Below are positions 1 through 9,429 of a stretch of 64,000 nucleotides of DNA, in pieces (the stretch's first letter is position 1; the number at the start of each line of letters is the position of its first letter). The notes beneath the pieces were generated by a model, which ran no database searches, was not told the origin of the DNA, and saw only the letters and a program-made list of their open reading frames with translations. The position numbers and the translations under genes are program-made. This DNA is from an uncultured Sutterella sp. (GTDB taxonomy: Bacteria; Pseudomonadota; Gammaproteobacteria; Burkholderiales; Burkholderiaceae_F): contig UQOW01000002.1 of NCBI GenBank assembly GCA_900542805.1, positions 1 through 64,000 of the forward strand, written 5' to 3'.

Positions 1-11
1 CATAAAAAATT

Positions 12-47
12 CCCCCATCTAGTAGATACTGGTCTACTAAACGGGGG
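12..47 (-). terminator. Inverted repeat resembling a leftward terminator
   Basis: Five C at 12-16 pair with five G at 43-47, with an inner AGTAG/CTACT stem. Read on the minus strand the hairpin is followed by a run of T (positions 5-10), as in a Rho-independent terminator. No minus-strand gene immediately to the right is convincing, so it could instead be a leader structure for a plus-strand gene. The rest of 48-286 shows no gene. Confidence 0.35.
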
Positions 48-286
48 TGTGTTCATGGAGCGACAGGGTTTTTCTTTCAAGCGCCCCTTATTGTTTCGTA
101 GTCGCGACAAGAGGCCTCGTTTCTTGAAGTATCGCTGCCGTTCTCGAATCACTTTTCCTTGTCCGTTTACGGGGCCGTATAGGCATTTGTCCTAAGGAGA
201 GCGTCTTATTTTCGCGATACAATCAATTGAAATCGAGCACGGCTATCCGTGCTCGAAATGGTTTTTATCGTGACGAAAGAATTCCT

Positions 287-1882
287 ATGCCGAAACGATT
301 CATTTACCGTGCGACAACGCTTGCTCTGATGGCTTTTTCTACTCCGATTTTTGCAACAACGTTTGCATGGACAAGCGCCGGTGACATTCTTACCTTTGAC
401 ATTCATGCGCAAAACGAAAACCTCAACAATGCGGCCTGTTCGGCTGTCTACGAGGGACTCGTACGTTGGAATTCGGAAATGAAAATCGAACCGGCCCTAG
501 CCACGTCCTGGAAGCGTGTACCCGAAGGATTTCTCTTTGAGATTCGCAAAAACGTTCGCTTCCACGAAGGACAGACTCTGACGGCCGATGATGTGGTCTT
601 TTCGATTCAGCGCGCCCTGGGCCCTCGTAGCCAATTTAAAAACAGCACAACGGGAATTGTCGGCGTGACAAAGACCGGTCCCTACGAGGTTCTCGTTAAA
701 ACCGTTAACGGGTCGCCGGTCATTATCAATCAGATGGCCGATTTGCGAATCATGAATCGGCAATGGGCTCAAAACCACGCTGCAATCGAGCCGCAGGACT
801 ATATCAATAAAAAAGAAGCCTATGCGGCGCGTCATGCCAACGGCACGGGCCCGTTTAAGCTTCAAAGTCGTGAAGTCGACGTGAAAACCGTTTTTAAGGC
901 CTTTGACGGGTGGTGGGATCAAGCCAAGCGCCGCGGTAACCTCACTGAGGTCGTTTACATGCCGATTCAGTCGGCCGCTACACGTACGGCCGCTCTTCTT
1001 TCCGGCCAAGTGCAGTTTGTCTTAGATCCTGCAACGCAAGATCTCGGACACTTAAAAGCCTCGCCGGATGTGAAGGTGCTCGAGGGACCTGAAAATCGAA
1101 CGCTCATGATTTCCCTTGACCAGATGCGCGACGTGAGTCCTTATGTGACCGACAAGGACGGAAAACCCTTAAAGGCCAATCCCTTTAAAGACGTGCGTGT
1201 GCGACAAGCGTTAAGTTACGGCGTCAATCGGACGGGCCTCGTGCGGGCGGTGATGCGAGGCTCGGCTGTTGCCACGGGCTCGATTGTCATGCGCAAAATC
1301 GCCGGTTGGGATAAAGACGCTGCAGCCGTCCCCGAATACAACCCCGCCAAGGCCAAGGCGCTTTTAAGTGAGGCCGGGTATCCCTCGGGATTTGCTTTTA
1401 CACTCGATTGTCCGAACAACCGCTGGATTAACGATGAGGCCGTCTGTAAGGCTCTTGCATCGATGTGGGCCAAAATCGGTCTTACGGTTCGCGTCAATTC
1501 CATGCCGCGCTCGCAGTATTTCCCGAAGGTTCTTTCCTTTGATACATCGGCGGGCATGGTCGGTTGGGGCATTCCGACGTTCGATGCTTTGTACGGCTTG
1601 CAATCGCTCTCGCAAACTTTTGATGCGAAAACCGGTAACGGCATCAGCAACATCGGCCGGATTTCCAATGCCAAGATCGATGCGCTTATCGGTGCCGTGA
1701 AGGGAGAAGAAAACCCGGACAAGCGCACGGACCTTATGCGTGAGGCCCTGCGGCTTGAACGCGACCAGATGCTTCACATTCCGCTTTACGAGCAGATGAT
1801 TCCGTGGGCGATGCGCAAAAATGTCACGGTCATTCATAGGCCCGATAATCGCCTGATGCTCGATGCGGTCACGGTCAAATAA
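287..1882 (+). CDS. Peptide ABC transporter substrate-binding protein (SBP_bac_5 family)
   Basis: Periplasmic solute-binding protein of the DppA/OppA/NikA family, 531 aa, which captures di- or oligopeptides and hands them to the permease encoded downstream. The chosen ATG gives a typical signal peptide: MPKR, a hydrophobic core, then cleavage near STPIFA. An upstream start at 227 would add 20 polar residues in front of the signal and is less likely. The family pattern is clear: the N-terminal 'NAACSAVYEGLVRWN' segment, 'FEIRKNVRFHEGQTLTADDV', and the C-terminal 'IPLYEQMIPWA'. It is followed after 120 bp by the permease genes of the same transporter, separated by a hairpin that may let this subunit be made in excess. 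The exact ligand cannot be read from sequence; the neighbouring amidohydrolase suggests a peptide-like or N-acylated amino acid substrate. Confidence 0.9.
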   Translation: MPKRFIYRATTLALMAFSTPIFATTFAWTSAGDILTFDIHAQNENLNNAACSAVYEGLVRWNSEMKIEPALATSWKRVPEGFLFEIRKNVRFHEGQTLTADDVVFSIQRALGPRSQFKNSTTGIVGVTKTGPYEVLVKTVNGSPVIINQMADLRIMNRQWAQNHAAIEPQDYINKKEAYAARHANGTGPFKLQSREVDVKTVFKAFDGWWDQAKRRGNLTEVVYMPIQSAATRTAALLSGQVQFVLDPATQDLGHLKASPDVKVLEGPENRTLMISLDQMRDVSPYVTDKDGKPLKANPFKDVRVRQALSYGVNRTGLVRAVMRGSAVATGSIVMRKIAGWDKDAAAVPEYNPAKAKALLSEAGYPSGFAFTLDCPNNRWINDEAVCKALASMWAKIGLTVRVNSMPRSQYFPKVLSFDTSAGMVGWGIPTFDALYGLQSLSQTFDAKTGNGISNIGRISNAKIDALIGAVKGEENPDKRTDLMREALRLERDQMLHIPLYEQMIPWAMRKNVTVIHRPDNRLMLDAVTVK

Positions 1883-1889
1883 ACGCATG

Positions 1890-1923
1890 ACTCGGCTTTG
1901 CGGCTTTCCGAGTAAAGCCGAGT
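1890..1923 (+). terminator. Intercistronic hairpin between binding protein and permease genes
   Basis: A perfect 10-bp inverted repeat (ACTCGGCTTT / AAAGCCGAGT) lies 8 bp after the stop codon of the binding-protein gene, without a following T-run. Such structures between a binding-protein gene and its permease genes usually stabilise the upstream message or partly attenuate readthrough. The function here is inferred. Confidence 0.5.
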
Positions 1924-2002
1924 CGATACACTCGGCATGAGGATTGATGATTGAGTAATCGTCGCGTTGCGTTGCCAGTCGCTTTAGAGAATACGATTTT
2001 TT

Positions 2003-2977
2003 ATGATCGGTTTTGTTTTACGACGCGCTTTTGCGGGTGTGCTGGTCATGCTCGCCGTTGCGGCCGTCTCGTTCGTGCTCTTTCAATTTGTGGGAGACCC
2101 TGTTTCGCAGATGCTCCCGATTGATGCCTCGCCGGAAGATCGCCGGATTCTTGCAGCCTCCTTAGGACTCAATGAGCCCGGATACGTGCAGTTTTGGCAT
2201 TTTCTTTGCAATGCCGTACACGGGGATTTCGGGATGTCTCTAAGACAAGCCGCACCTGTTTCCGCCTTGATTGTCGAAAGACTTCCGGCAACAATCGAAT
2301 TGGCGACGGTTGCCGTCTTTTTTGCTACGGTCATCGGAATTCCGGCCGGAGCCTATGCGGCAATTTACCGCACGGGGCGAGTTGCCCGAACTCTGATGGG
2401 ATTGTCGCTATTGGGGATTTCGCTTCCGACGTTTTTTATCGGCATTTTGCTGATTTTGGTCTTTAGCGTCTGGCTCGGTATTTTTCCTGCGTTCGGGCGC
2501 GGTGAGGTGGTCAAAATCGGTTTTTGGACCACGGGGCTACTGACAAAAGACGGGCTGATGCACTTAGTACTCCCTGCAACGACGCTTGCAATCTTCCAGG
2601 TCGCTTTGGTCATTCGTCTCGTGCGCGCTCAAATGCTCGAAGTCCTTCGCAGTGACTTTATTCGTTTTTGTATGGCGCGCGGCCTTTCGTTTCGGTCCGT
2701 TTACCTCAGGCATGCGCTCAAAAATACGTTACTCCCCGTGATTACGATTACGGGGCTGCAGCTCGGGGGGCTTATCGCCTTTTCCATCGTGACGGAAACG
2801 GTCTTTCAGTGGCCGGGCATGGGGTTGCTTTTTTTGCAGTCGGTGCAGTTTGCCGATATTCCGGTGTTAACGGCCTATCTATGCCTGATTGCCCTGATTT
2901 TCGTACTGATTAATTTTTGTGTCGACGTGCTTTATATGGTCGTCGACCCGCGACTAAAAACCCAAGGAGGTCAATAA
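2003..2977 (+). CDS. Peptide ABC transporter permease (DppB/OppB type)
   Basis: Inner-membrane permease, 324 aa, forming half of the translocation pore for the peptide transporter. It begins with the DppB-like 'MIGFVLRRAFAGVLVML' first transmembrane helix, followed by a periplasmic segment and about five further hydrophobic helices. The EAA loop that docks the ATPase is visible as 'RSDFIRFCMARGLSFRSVYL', followed by the typical 'HALKNTLLPVITI' and 'TETVFQWPGMGLLF' motifs. Length is normal for the family. It ends one base before the start codon of the next gene, which has a perfect Shine-Dalgarno (AAGGAGG), indicating a tightly coupled operon. Confidence 0.92.
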   Translation: MIGFVLRRAFAGVLVMLAVAAVSFVLFQFVGDPVSQMLPIDASPEDRRILAASLGLNEPGYVQFWHFLCNAVHGDFGMSLRQAAPVSALIVERLPATIELATVAVFFATVIGIPAGAYAAIYRTGRVARTLMGLSLLGISLPTFFIGILLILVFSVWLGIFPAFGRGEVVKIGFWTTGLLTKDGLMHLVLPATTLAIFQVALVIRLVRAQMLEVLRSDFIRFCMARGLSFRSVYLRHALKNTLLPVITITGLQLGGLIAFSIVTETVFQWPGMGLLFLQSVQFADIPVLTAYLCLIALIFVLINFCVDVLYMVVDPRLKTQGGQ

Positions 2978-4189
2978 ATGCAGTCCGATGTTAAAGCGCT
3001 ATCAGATGCCGTACATGCCGTCATCGGGCCGGTCAGGGATTTTCGGCACGCCTTACATGCGCATCCGGAAATCGGCCTGAAAGAATTTAAGACGAGTGAG
3101 GCGGTCTCTCAAAAGCTTCGCGATGCCGGGTGCGACTCTGTGACAGAAGGCGTCGGCGGGACCGGCGTCGTGGCTCTCATTTACGGCAAAAGACCGGGAA
3201 AGCACACCGTTGCCTTTCGCGCCGACATGGATGCGCTTCCGATGACCGAAGCCACCGGGTGTCCCTGGACAAGTCGCACTGCCGGTTTGATGCACGGGTG
3301 CGGACACGACGGACATACGGCCTGGGCCGTGGCGGTTGCATCGGCTCTTTGCGCCACGCGGGACTTTGCCGGAACAGCGATGATTATCATACAGCCCGGG
3401 GAAGAGGGATGGGCCGGGGCACGCAAGATGATCGAAGACGGGCTTTTTACGCGCTGGAACGTCGATGAGGTGTATGCCGGGCACTGTGCGCCGGAACTTA
3501 TGGCCGGGCAATTCGGTCTGACGCCGGGGCTCATGACCTCGGCCGCCGCTCTTTTTCACATCGATGTGACGGGCGTGGGCTGTCACGGCGCAAGACCCCA
3601 ACTGGGGCGCGATCCTGTTGTGGCAGCTTCAGAACTGGTTCTTGCCCTTCAGACGGTTGTTTCGCGTTCGATTGACCCGATGCACCCGGCTGCCCTTACG
3701 GTCGCAAGCATTCACGGGGGCAATGAAAACGGCGTGTCGGTCATTCCCGATTCGGTTCGAGTCTCAGGCACGACGCGATGCCTTTTTCCCGCCGATTGCG
3801 ACACCATCGAAGGGCGCATGAACGCGATTTGCCAAGGCGTGTCGATAACGACAGGTTGCGCCGTGAAACTGACATACGTACGCATGTACCCGCCGCTTAA
3901 AAACGCCGAGCCGCAACGTCAGGCTGCCGGGGCCGTTCTTCGCGAACTTGTCGGAGAAGAAAACGTAGATATGAATAACCCGGCGAGTATGGGAGCCGAG
4001 GACTTTAGTTTTATGTGCAATGAAAAGCCCGGTGTTTACATTCGGGTCGGCGTGCGCGATGCCGATCACACGGCTAATCTTCACAATCCGCATTACGACT
4101 TTAACGACGCGGTTTTAGAAAAAACCGCCGTGGCGTTTTCTCTCTTAATCAAGCGGCGCTTAGATGCTCTTGAAGGATGCTCTCAGTGA
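2978..4189 (+). CDS. M20 family metallo-amidohydrolase (AbgA/hippurate hydrolase-like)
   Basis: Zinc-dependent cytoplasmic amidohydrolase, 403 aa, of the M20D family, whose members hydrolyse N-acyl amino acids, hippurate, indole-acetyl amino acids or aminobenzoyl-glutamate. Visible motifs: 'AFRADMDALPM', the metal-binding 'MHGCGHDGHTA', the catalytic 'QPGEEGWAGARKM', a lid domain in the middle, and the C-terminal 'GAEDFSF'. The gene sits inside the peptide transporter operon between the two permease genes, preceded by an AAGGAGG ribosome site. This arrangement implies that the imported compound is cleaved by this enzyme. Substrate within the family cannot be decided from sequence alone. Confidence 0.88.
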   Translation: MQSDVKALSDAVHAVIGPVRDFRHALHAHPEIGLKEFKTSEAVSQKLRDAGCDSVTEGVGGTGVVALIYGKRPGKHTVAFRADMDALPMTEATGCPWTSRTAGLMHGCGHDGHTAWAVAVASALCATRDFAGTAMIIIQPGEEGWAGARKMIEDGLFTRWNVDEVYAGHCAPELMAGQFGLTPGLMTSAAALFHIDVTGVGCHGARPQLGRDPVVAASELVLALQTVVSRSIDPMHPAALTVASIHGGNENGVSVIPDSVRVSGTTRCLFPADCDTIEGRMNAICQGVSITTGCAVKLTYVRMYPPLKNAEPQRQAAGAVLRELVGEENVDMNNPASMGAEDFSFMCNEKPGVYIRVGVRDADHTANLHNPHYDFNDAVLEKTAVAFSLLIKRRLDALEGCSQ

Positions 4190-5139
4190 CTTCTTTTGCT
4201 TTTAAGATCTCCGAAAAAGGGCTTTTCGCGCGCCTTGTCGCAAGGGTTGATGCCTCCGATGTGCTTTTTGCGTTTTTTCATACACCGTCGGCGATACTCT
4301 CGTCGCTCGTGTTCGCCCTTTTGGTCTTGCTCGCGCTCGCGGCCCCTGTTTTGGCTCCGTTAAACCCTTTTGACCTAGCCCGAATCGATGTGCTCGATGC
4401 GCACCTGCCGCCGGTATTTTGCGACGGAGGGGATGCGCGGTTTTTCTTCGGCACGGACGATCAGGGACGCGATTTACTCTCGACGATGCTCTACGGCTTA
4501 CGGATTTCTCTTTCAATCAGCCTTATTTCCGTCGCGCTTTCCATTGTCATCGGTGTCGGAGTGGGCCTTACCTCGGGCTTTGTCGGCGGGGTTCTTGATG
4601 CCTTCTTAATGCGTCTTTGCGATGTGATGCTCTCGTTTCCGGCGATTTTGACGGCGCTTCTGATTGACGGCGTTTGTCGGGCGATTTTCCCGAGTACTTT
4701 TCATGAGTCGCTCGCGTTTTTCGTGTTGGTTTTCGCCATTACGCTTTCCGGGTGGGTGCCGTATGCCCGCACGGTCCGCGGCTTGACGCTTGTGGAAAAG
4801 GGAAAAGAATATGTGCTTGCCTCGGAATTGACGGGCCTGACAAAAGTTTCGATTATGATTCGGCACATTCTTCCGAATGTGTTGGAACCCGTGTACGTTC
4901 TTGCTGCCGTTAACGTGGCCACGGCCGTGATGACCGAGGCAACACTTTCCTTTTTAGGGGTCGGCGTTCCCCCGACAACGCCGTCTTTGGGAACTTTAAT
5001 TCGCATCGGAAACGATTATCTCTTTTCCGGTGAATGGTGGATTTGCATATTCCCGGGGCTTGTTCTCGTGGCTCTCGTGCTTTCCGTGAACCTGATGGGC
5101 GATTGGCTACGCGATGCCATGAACCCGAAACTACACTGA
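4186..5139 (+). CDS. Peptide ABC transporter permease (DppC/OppC type)
   Basis: Second pore-forming subunit, about 317 aa. The N-terminal OppC helix, 'FFGTDDQGRDLLSTMLYG', the EAA loop 'EYVLASELTGLTKVSIMIRH' with 'ILPNVLEPV', and 'EATLSFLGVGVPP' are all diagnostic. Two starts are possible. The ATG at 4177 directly abuts the GAAGG ribosome site, so the GTG at 4186, which overlaps the upstream stop codon as GTGA, is preferred. The same GTGA coupling recurs at the start of the second ATPase gene. Length and topology are normal. Confidence 0.9.
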   Translation: MTSFAFKISEKGLFARLVARVDASDVLFAFFHTPSAILSSLVFALLVLLALAAPVLAPLNPFDLARIDVLDAHLPPVFCDGGDARFFFGTDDQGRDLLSTMLYGLRISLSISLISVALSIVIGVGVGLTSGFVGGVLDAFLMRLCDVMLSFPAILTALLIDGVCRAIFPSTFHESLAFFVLVFAITLSGWVPYARTVRGLTLVEKGKEYVLASELTGLTKVSIMIRHILPNVLEPVYVLAAVNVATAVMTEATLSFLGVGVPPTTPSLGTLIRIGNDYLFSGEWWICIFPGLVLVALVLSVNLMGDWLRDAMNPKLH

Positions 5140-5153
5140 TCGGAGTTCGGAAA

Positions 5154-6212
5154 ATGCCGAAAGACCATTTGGAACCGGTTTTGCGTGTTGAGCACCTTAA
5201 AGTTGAGATTCCGACGCGCCGAGGCCCCTTGAAGCCTCTTGATGACATCACGTTCACGATTGCCGCAGGTCAGATTCTCGGCATGGTCGGCGAATCGGGC
5301 GCCGGAAAATCCATGACGGGAAGTGCTGTGATCGGTCTGATTCCTTCGCACGGAGCCATTACGAACGGAGCCGTTTTCCTTTCGGGACGCCGCATTGATT
5401 GCCTTCCCGAAAAAGAACGTCACGCACTGCGCGGCTCGCAGATCGGAATGATTTTTCAAGATCCTTTAACAAGTCTTGATCCCTTGATGACCGTCGGAGA
5501 CCAGATTGCCGAAACGGTTTTAGCCCATAGGCCCACCTTGACGCAAGCCCAAGCGAAAGACGAAGCGATTCGCCTCATGCAAGAGACGGGCATTGCCGCC
5601 GCTGCCGAGCGATTTTCTCACTGGCCGCATCAATTCTCGGGAGGGCAACGCCAACGGCTTGTCATTGCCCTTGCGCTTGCCGGAGACCCCGAACTGCTGA
5701 TTGCCGATGAACCGACAACGGCCTTAGATGTGTCCATTCAGGCACAGATTATTGATTTGATTAAACACCTTGCCCTCAAACGCGGAGTTGCCGTGCTCCT
5801 GATCACGCACGACATGGGGGTGGTTGCCCGGACGGCCGACCGCGTTGCCGTCATGTATGCCGGTCAGATTGTCGAAATCGGACGCGTCAAAGATGTGTTC
5901 TTGCGCCCGCAACACCCGTACACTCTCGGGTTGATGGAATCGATTCCCGACATTCACGCGCAAAGCCGGTGGCTTGAGCAAATCGACGGGGCCATGCCGA
6001 GCTTAAATGCCGTCCCGACCGGATGTGCTTTCCACCCGAGGTGCCGTGCAGCCGAGGGAAAATGCTTCACAGAGCGTCCGCCCTTAATGCCGATGGGTAC
6101 GTGTCTTGCACGTTGCTGGAAAGCCTCGATTACGGGAGGCCCCGTGCCTGAGAGGCTTGTCACATTTAGGCCCCGTACGTTGAAAAGAGAAGAAACCGGA
6201 GGCCGAGTGTGA
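5154..6212 (+). CDS. Peptide ABC transporter ATP-binding protein (DppD/OppD type)
   Basis: First ATPase of the peptide importer, 352 aa. Walker A 'GESGAGKS', Q-loop 'MIFQDPLTSLDP', signature 'FSGGQRQRL', Walker B 'ELLIADEPTTALD' and the H-loop 'LLITHDMG' are present. The C-terminal oligopeptide-transporter extension carries 'CAFHPRCRAAEGKC', the cysteine cluster seen in this subfamily. The start is the ATG after 'cggagttcgga'; an upstream in-frame start would overlap the permease gene by more than 100 bp. It overlaps the next gene by 4 bp. Confidence 0.93.
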   Translation: MPKDHLEPVLRVEHLKVEIPTRRGPLKPLDDITFTIAAGQILGMVGESGAGKSMTGSAVIGLIPSHGAITNGAVFLSGRRIDCLPEKERHALRGSQIGMIFQDPLTSLDPLMTVGDQIAETVLAHRPTLTQAQAKDEAIRLMQETGIAAAAERFSHWPHQFSGGQRQRLVIALALAGDPELLIADEPTTALDVSIQAQIIDLIKHLALKRGVAVLLITHDMGVVARTADRVAVMYAGQIVEIGRVKDVFLRPQHPYTLGLMESIPDIHAQSRWLEQIDGAMPSLNAVPTGCAFHPRCRAAEGKCFTERPPLMPMGTCLARCWKASITGGPVPERLVTFRPRTLKREETGGRV

Positions 6213-7228
6213 ATCCGAAAACATCGATGCCCGGGAAGGGCCCTGTCCTTGAGGTACGGCATCTGACGAAAACCTTTCAGATGCCGAGTTCGTTTTTCGA
6301 GCGACTTCTCGGGCACCCGAGACGCGTCCTAACAGCCGTCAGCGACGTCAGTTTTACGATTGACCCGGGGCAGACGTTTTCGCTTGTCGGCGAATCCGGT
6401 TGCGGAAAATCCACATTAGCGCGCACGGTCGCAGGTTTGTATCGTCCCGACAAGGGCTCGGTTCGCCTTTTCGGAATGGACAGCCGAACAAAAGACAAGG
6501 TCGAGCAGGCTACCCTACGACGCCGTGTGAACATGATTTTCCAAGACCCGTACGCAAGTTTAAATCCTCGTCGGAGCATTTACGATGCCGTCTCCGAACC
6601 GCTACGCGTGCAGCATCCGGAAATGACGGAAAAAGACATTCGCGAACGTGTTGTCAAGACCGTGGAACTCGTGCGACTCTCGCGGGATGTACTTGACAAG
6701 TACCCCCATCAGTTCTCAGGCGGGCAGCGACAAAGAATTTGCATTGCGCGGGCGTTAACCGGACGTCCGGATTTTCTAATCTGCGACGAGCCCACAAGTG
6801 CGCTGGATGTATCCGTTCAGGCTCAGGTCCTTAATTTAATGCGTGAACTTCAGGAACAAATCGGAATCACCTATTTGCTGATTTCGCACAATTTGGCGGT
6901 CGTGCATCACATGAGCGATACGGTTGGAGTGATGTATTTAGGACGCCTTGTGGAAAAAGCAAGCAAAGAAGATCTTTTCTCCGAACCCATGCATCCGTAT
7001 ACCCGCATGCTCATTGCTGCGATTCCAACGGTCAAAACCGACGGGAGACAATCGGGCTTGCATGTTTTAGGAGAGGTTCCGAGTCCGATTAATCCGCCTT
7101 CCGGGTGTCCCTTTCATCCGCGGTGCCCGATGGCTTGCGGGAAGTGTCGACACGAGCGGCCCGTTGCGCAGACTTTCGAGGGCAAGAACGGACCGCGGAC
7201 CGTGGCCTGCCACCGGGCGTCGCCCTGA
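6209..7228 (+). CDS. Peptide ABC transporter ATP-binding protein (DppF/OppF type)
   Basis: Second ATPase, 339 aa, starting at a GTG that overlaps the previous stop as GTGA and is preceded by GGAGG. Walker A 'GESGCGKS', Q-loop 'MIFQDPYASLNP', signature 'FSGGQRQRI', Walker B 'DFLICDEPTSALD' and the C-terminal 'CPFHPRCPMACGKC' cluster match the DppF/OppF subfamily. It is the last gene of the operon; downstream lies only a transposon fossil. A heterodimer with the preceding ATPase is expected from the family. Confidence 0.93.
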   Translation: MNPKTSMPGKGPVLEVRHLTKTFQMPSSFFERLLGHPRRVLTAVSDVSFTIDPGQTFSLVGESGCGKSTLARTVAGLYRPDKGSVRLFGMDSRTKDKVEQATLRRRVNMIFQDPYASLNPRRSIYDAVSEPLRVQHPEMTEKDIRERVVKTVELVRLSRDVLDKYPHQFSGGQRQRICIARALTGRPDFLICDEPTSALDVSVQAQVLNLMRELQEQIGITYLLISHNLAVVHHMSDTVGVMYLGRLVEKASKEDLFSEPMHPYTRMLIAAIPTVKTDGRQSGLHVLGEVPSPINPPSGCPFHPRCPMACGKCRHERPVAQTFEGKNGPRTVACHRASP

Positions 7229-7259
7229 GTAACTCCGTCGGTCTTTTGATTGTCGGAAA

Positions 7260-7613
7260 TCACAGGGCGGAGCTGTTCGCTCGAGCATTATTGACGGTCT
7301 CCCTGCCGTAAGCGAGGCAGATTCTTGTCTGCAAGCAACTTGCGCCGCTGATGACTTCGGTGGTTTCGTTTCGTTGATTTGTTGACGGCTTTTTAGACCG
7401 CCCCGAATTCACTTGAGTCTTCTTCTCAGACTCCCCGCAGGCTAACGAGCTTTGCCCGCGCTCTTTGCTGTTTATCGCAGCCGTTACGTCCGCATTTCCC
7501 CCATGAGCGCAGGAGACGCATTTGAACAATGCCGGCGTCTTGCGATTGTCTTTTGAAACCCGAAAAGGGATTTGCATTGTGATACGCAAGGCAAGTCGGA
7601 AGAAACCCGGCAA
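7260..7613 (-). pseudogene. C-terminal remnant of a TnpB (IS200/IS605-IS1341) gene
   Basis: The minus-strand frame contains 'LFKCVSCAHGGNADVTAAIN', matching the C-terminal zinc-ribbon and final RuvC-like segment of TnpB (Cys-x2-Cys, then NAD-x2-AA). The RNA-guided nuclease core upstream of it is missing and no TnpA or right-end element was recognised. It fills most of the gap between the peptide transporter and the LysR gene. A second TnpB fragment, from another part of the protein, lies at 19.7-20.1 kb. Confidence 0.6.
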
Positions 7614-7638
7614 GCGAAGGCGTACGGCCTACAGCCCC

Positions 7639-8694
7639 CTACAACACGAAAACGTTTTCCGAATCCGGAGCTCGGGTATTTTGATAGACCGGAATGCGAT
7701 CTGACGAATTTTCACCTGCCGTGTACAGGTACGGCGCCACCCAGGGCGTTATTTTGAGCATCTCGGGAGCAATGGTCGTGCGGAAATACTCACAGGCATG
7801 GCGGGCGAGGTGACCGGCCAGTTCCGAATGCGTGTTCTTGCGGGCCACGACGTAAATCTCACGAGAGGCCACGGGAGAGGGCATGGGACGAACATCGACC
7901 TGCTTTGCCAGGTTCGGGTGTTGCAAGAGCGTTGTCGGACGCGTTAGGGCCCAGCCGGCGCCGTTTGCTACATAGTCAAGTAAGAGTGCGTTGATATCGA
8001 TTTCAAAGCGATAGACAAAATTCAGACCGAGTTTGCTAAAGAACTTTTCCTGAAGTTTTCCGCCCGAGTTCCGGTTGTTGTACTGCACGATCGGCAGCCC
8101 CGAGTACTGCAAGCGCTCCCAGGTTAAGTTCTCCGGTAGCGACGTTCCCTTGGGAAGAATGATGATTGAGGGTTCCTGGAAGATAAAGTAGCGATCTAAG
8201 TCGTTTCGATTGGTAAACGGGTCGGGGACAATGGCCGCGTCGATGATTTCGTGATCGAGAAGTTGTAAAAGGTACGAGCTGATTCCCGTCAGAACCGACA
8301 CGGTCGAGTAACGCTTTCGGATTTTTTCAATGACGGGCCAACTCATAGTGCGAGCAATCGATTCGACAAAGCCCACGCGCAGGGGAGACAAAAGCGCGTT
8401 ATTGGCGCGAAGTAGTCCGAGTTGCTCGTCAAAGCGCGTAAGCTCTTCGGCCAGGAAGTGATACAAAGCCGCGCCGGCGGTTGTAGCATGTATGGGGCGG
8501 ACCGAGTGGTCAATCAAGGAGACTTTTAAATCCTCTTCCATCTCGGCAATGGTGCGCGAGACGACGCTCTGGCTGATTTTCAGACGCTCAGCCGTTTTCG
8601 TGAAACTCTTGGTTTCACATAAGAGACAAAAAAACTTAACTCGCGCCTGAAAGAGTTCAAGCGAGATGTTGGCTTTGCTAATCGGTTCGGCCAT
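7639..8694 (-). CDS. LysR family transcriptional regulator
   Basis: DNA-binding regulator, 351 aa. The N-terminal winged helix-turn-helix is clear ('FFCLLCETKSFTKTAERL', 'ISQSVVSRTIAEMEEDL'), followed by a periplasmic-binding-protein-like effector domain. The ATG at 8694 is preceded by AGGGAGAAACC and is chosen over a start nine codons upstream. The C-terminal 35-40 residues extend beyond usual LysR length and look poorly ordered. It is oriented like the downstream MarC, Dcu and lyase genes, so its targets are not obvious; the anaerobic dicarboxylate genes are candidates. Confidence 0.9.
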   Translation of the reverse strand: MAEPISKANISLELFQARVKFFCLLCETKSFTKTAERLKISQSVVSRTIAEMEEDLKVSLIDHSVRPIHATTAGAALYHFLAEELTRFDEQLGLLRANNALLSPLRVGFVESIARTMSWPVIEKIRKRYSTVSVLTGISSYLLQLLDHEIIDAAIVPDPFTNRNDLDRYFIFQEPSIIILPKGTSLPENLTWERLQYSGLPIVQYNNRNSGGKLQEKFFSKLGLNFVYRFEIDINALLLDYVANGAGWALTRPTTLLQHPNLAKQVDVRPMPSPVASREIYVVARKNTHSELAGHLARHACEYFRTTIAPEMLKITPWVAPYLYTAGENSSDRIPVYQNTRAPDSENVFVL

Positions 8695-8742
8695 CGGTTT
8701 CTCCCTAATCAGACGGAGCATACCGAAAAAAGCCCCCGAATA

Positions 8743-9342
8743 CTATTTTAGGTAGGCGGCAATGCCGGTAAACATCATGTGACTGGAAAGCGCTGCAAGA
8801 ATCAGGCCCGTTAACTTGGAGAGCATCGAAATACCGCTTCGGCCGATTAAGCGCTTAATTTCCGCCGATAGGTACAGGAGCATGCCGACGGCAAGGGAAG
8901 CCGCCATAATCGCCAAAGCCGTCAAAAGGCGCGCTGTGAGCGATGTGGTTTCCGTGCTCATGACGACAAGAGCACCGACCGAGCCCGGGCCGAGCGTGAC
9001 GGGAATGGCAAGCGGGACAACAGCCAAATCCATAATCGAGCGTTTGGCCGCCGGTAGTTCCAGTTTGCCGTTTACAAGCGATACGCCCGATAAAAAGAGG
9101 AGGGCACCCGCCCCGATCCGAAACGCGTCGACCGTGATGCCGAGCGTCGTGAAAATCGTCATTCCGGCAAAAAAGAGAATGAGGCTGATGATGACGACGG
9201 CAATCGTGATGCGCACGGCGAGTGCATGACGCACCTCGACCGTTTCGTTTTCCGTCATTGCGAGAAACACAGCGATGATGAAAAACGGAGTCAGAATGAA
9301 GAAGAACTTTACAAAGACTGCAAAGAATTCGGAAAAAGGCAT
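8743..9342 (-). CDS. MarC family integral membrane protein
   Basis: Small inner-membrane protein, 199 aa, with six hydrophobic segments and the MarC pattern: 'FFILTPFFIIAVFLAMTENE' near the N-terminus, 'GAGALLFLSGVSLVNGKLEL' in the middle, then 'PLAIPVTLGPGSVGALVVMS', and 'MLSKLTGLILAALSSHMMFTGI' at the end. Family members have no firmly established transport function. It is preceded by a separate intergenic region from the Dcu gene and may be independently expressed. Confidence 0.85.
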   Translation of the reverse strand: MPFSEFFAVFVKFFFILTPFFIIAVFLAMTENETVEVRHALAVRITIAVVIISLILFFAGMTIFTTLGITVDAFRIGAGALLFLSGVSLVNGKLELPAAKRSIMDLAVVPLAIPVTLGPGSVGALVVMSTETTSLTARLLTALAIMAASLAVGMLLYLSAEIKRLIGRSGISMLSKLTGLILAALSSHMMFTGIAAYLK

Positions 9343-9429
9343 AGCGCAGGCTTAAGGTAAAAATCATTCCGAGAACCGCGTGATGGGGGAGATTGTAGCG
9401 GTTCCCGGAAAATAGCCGTTAATTACTTT

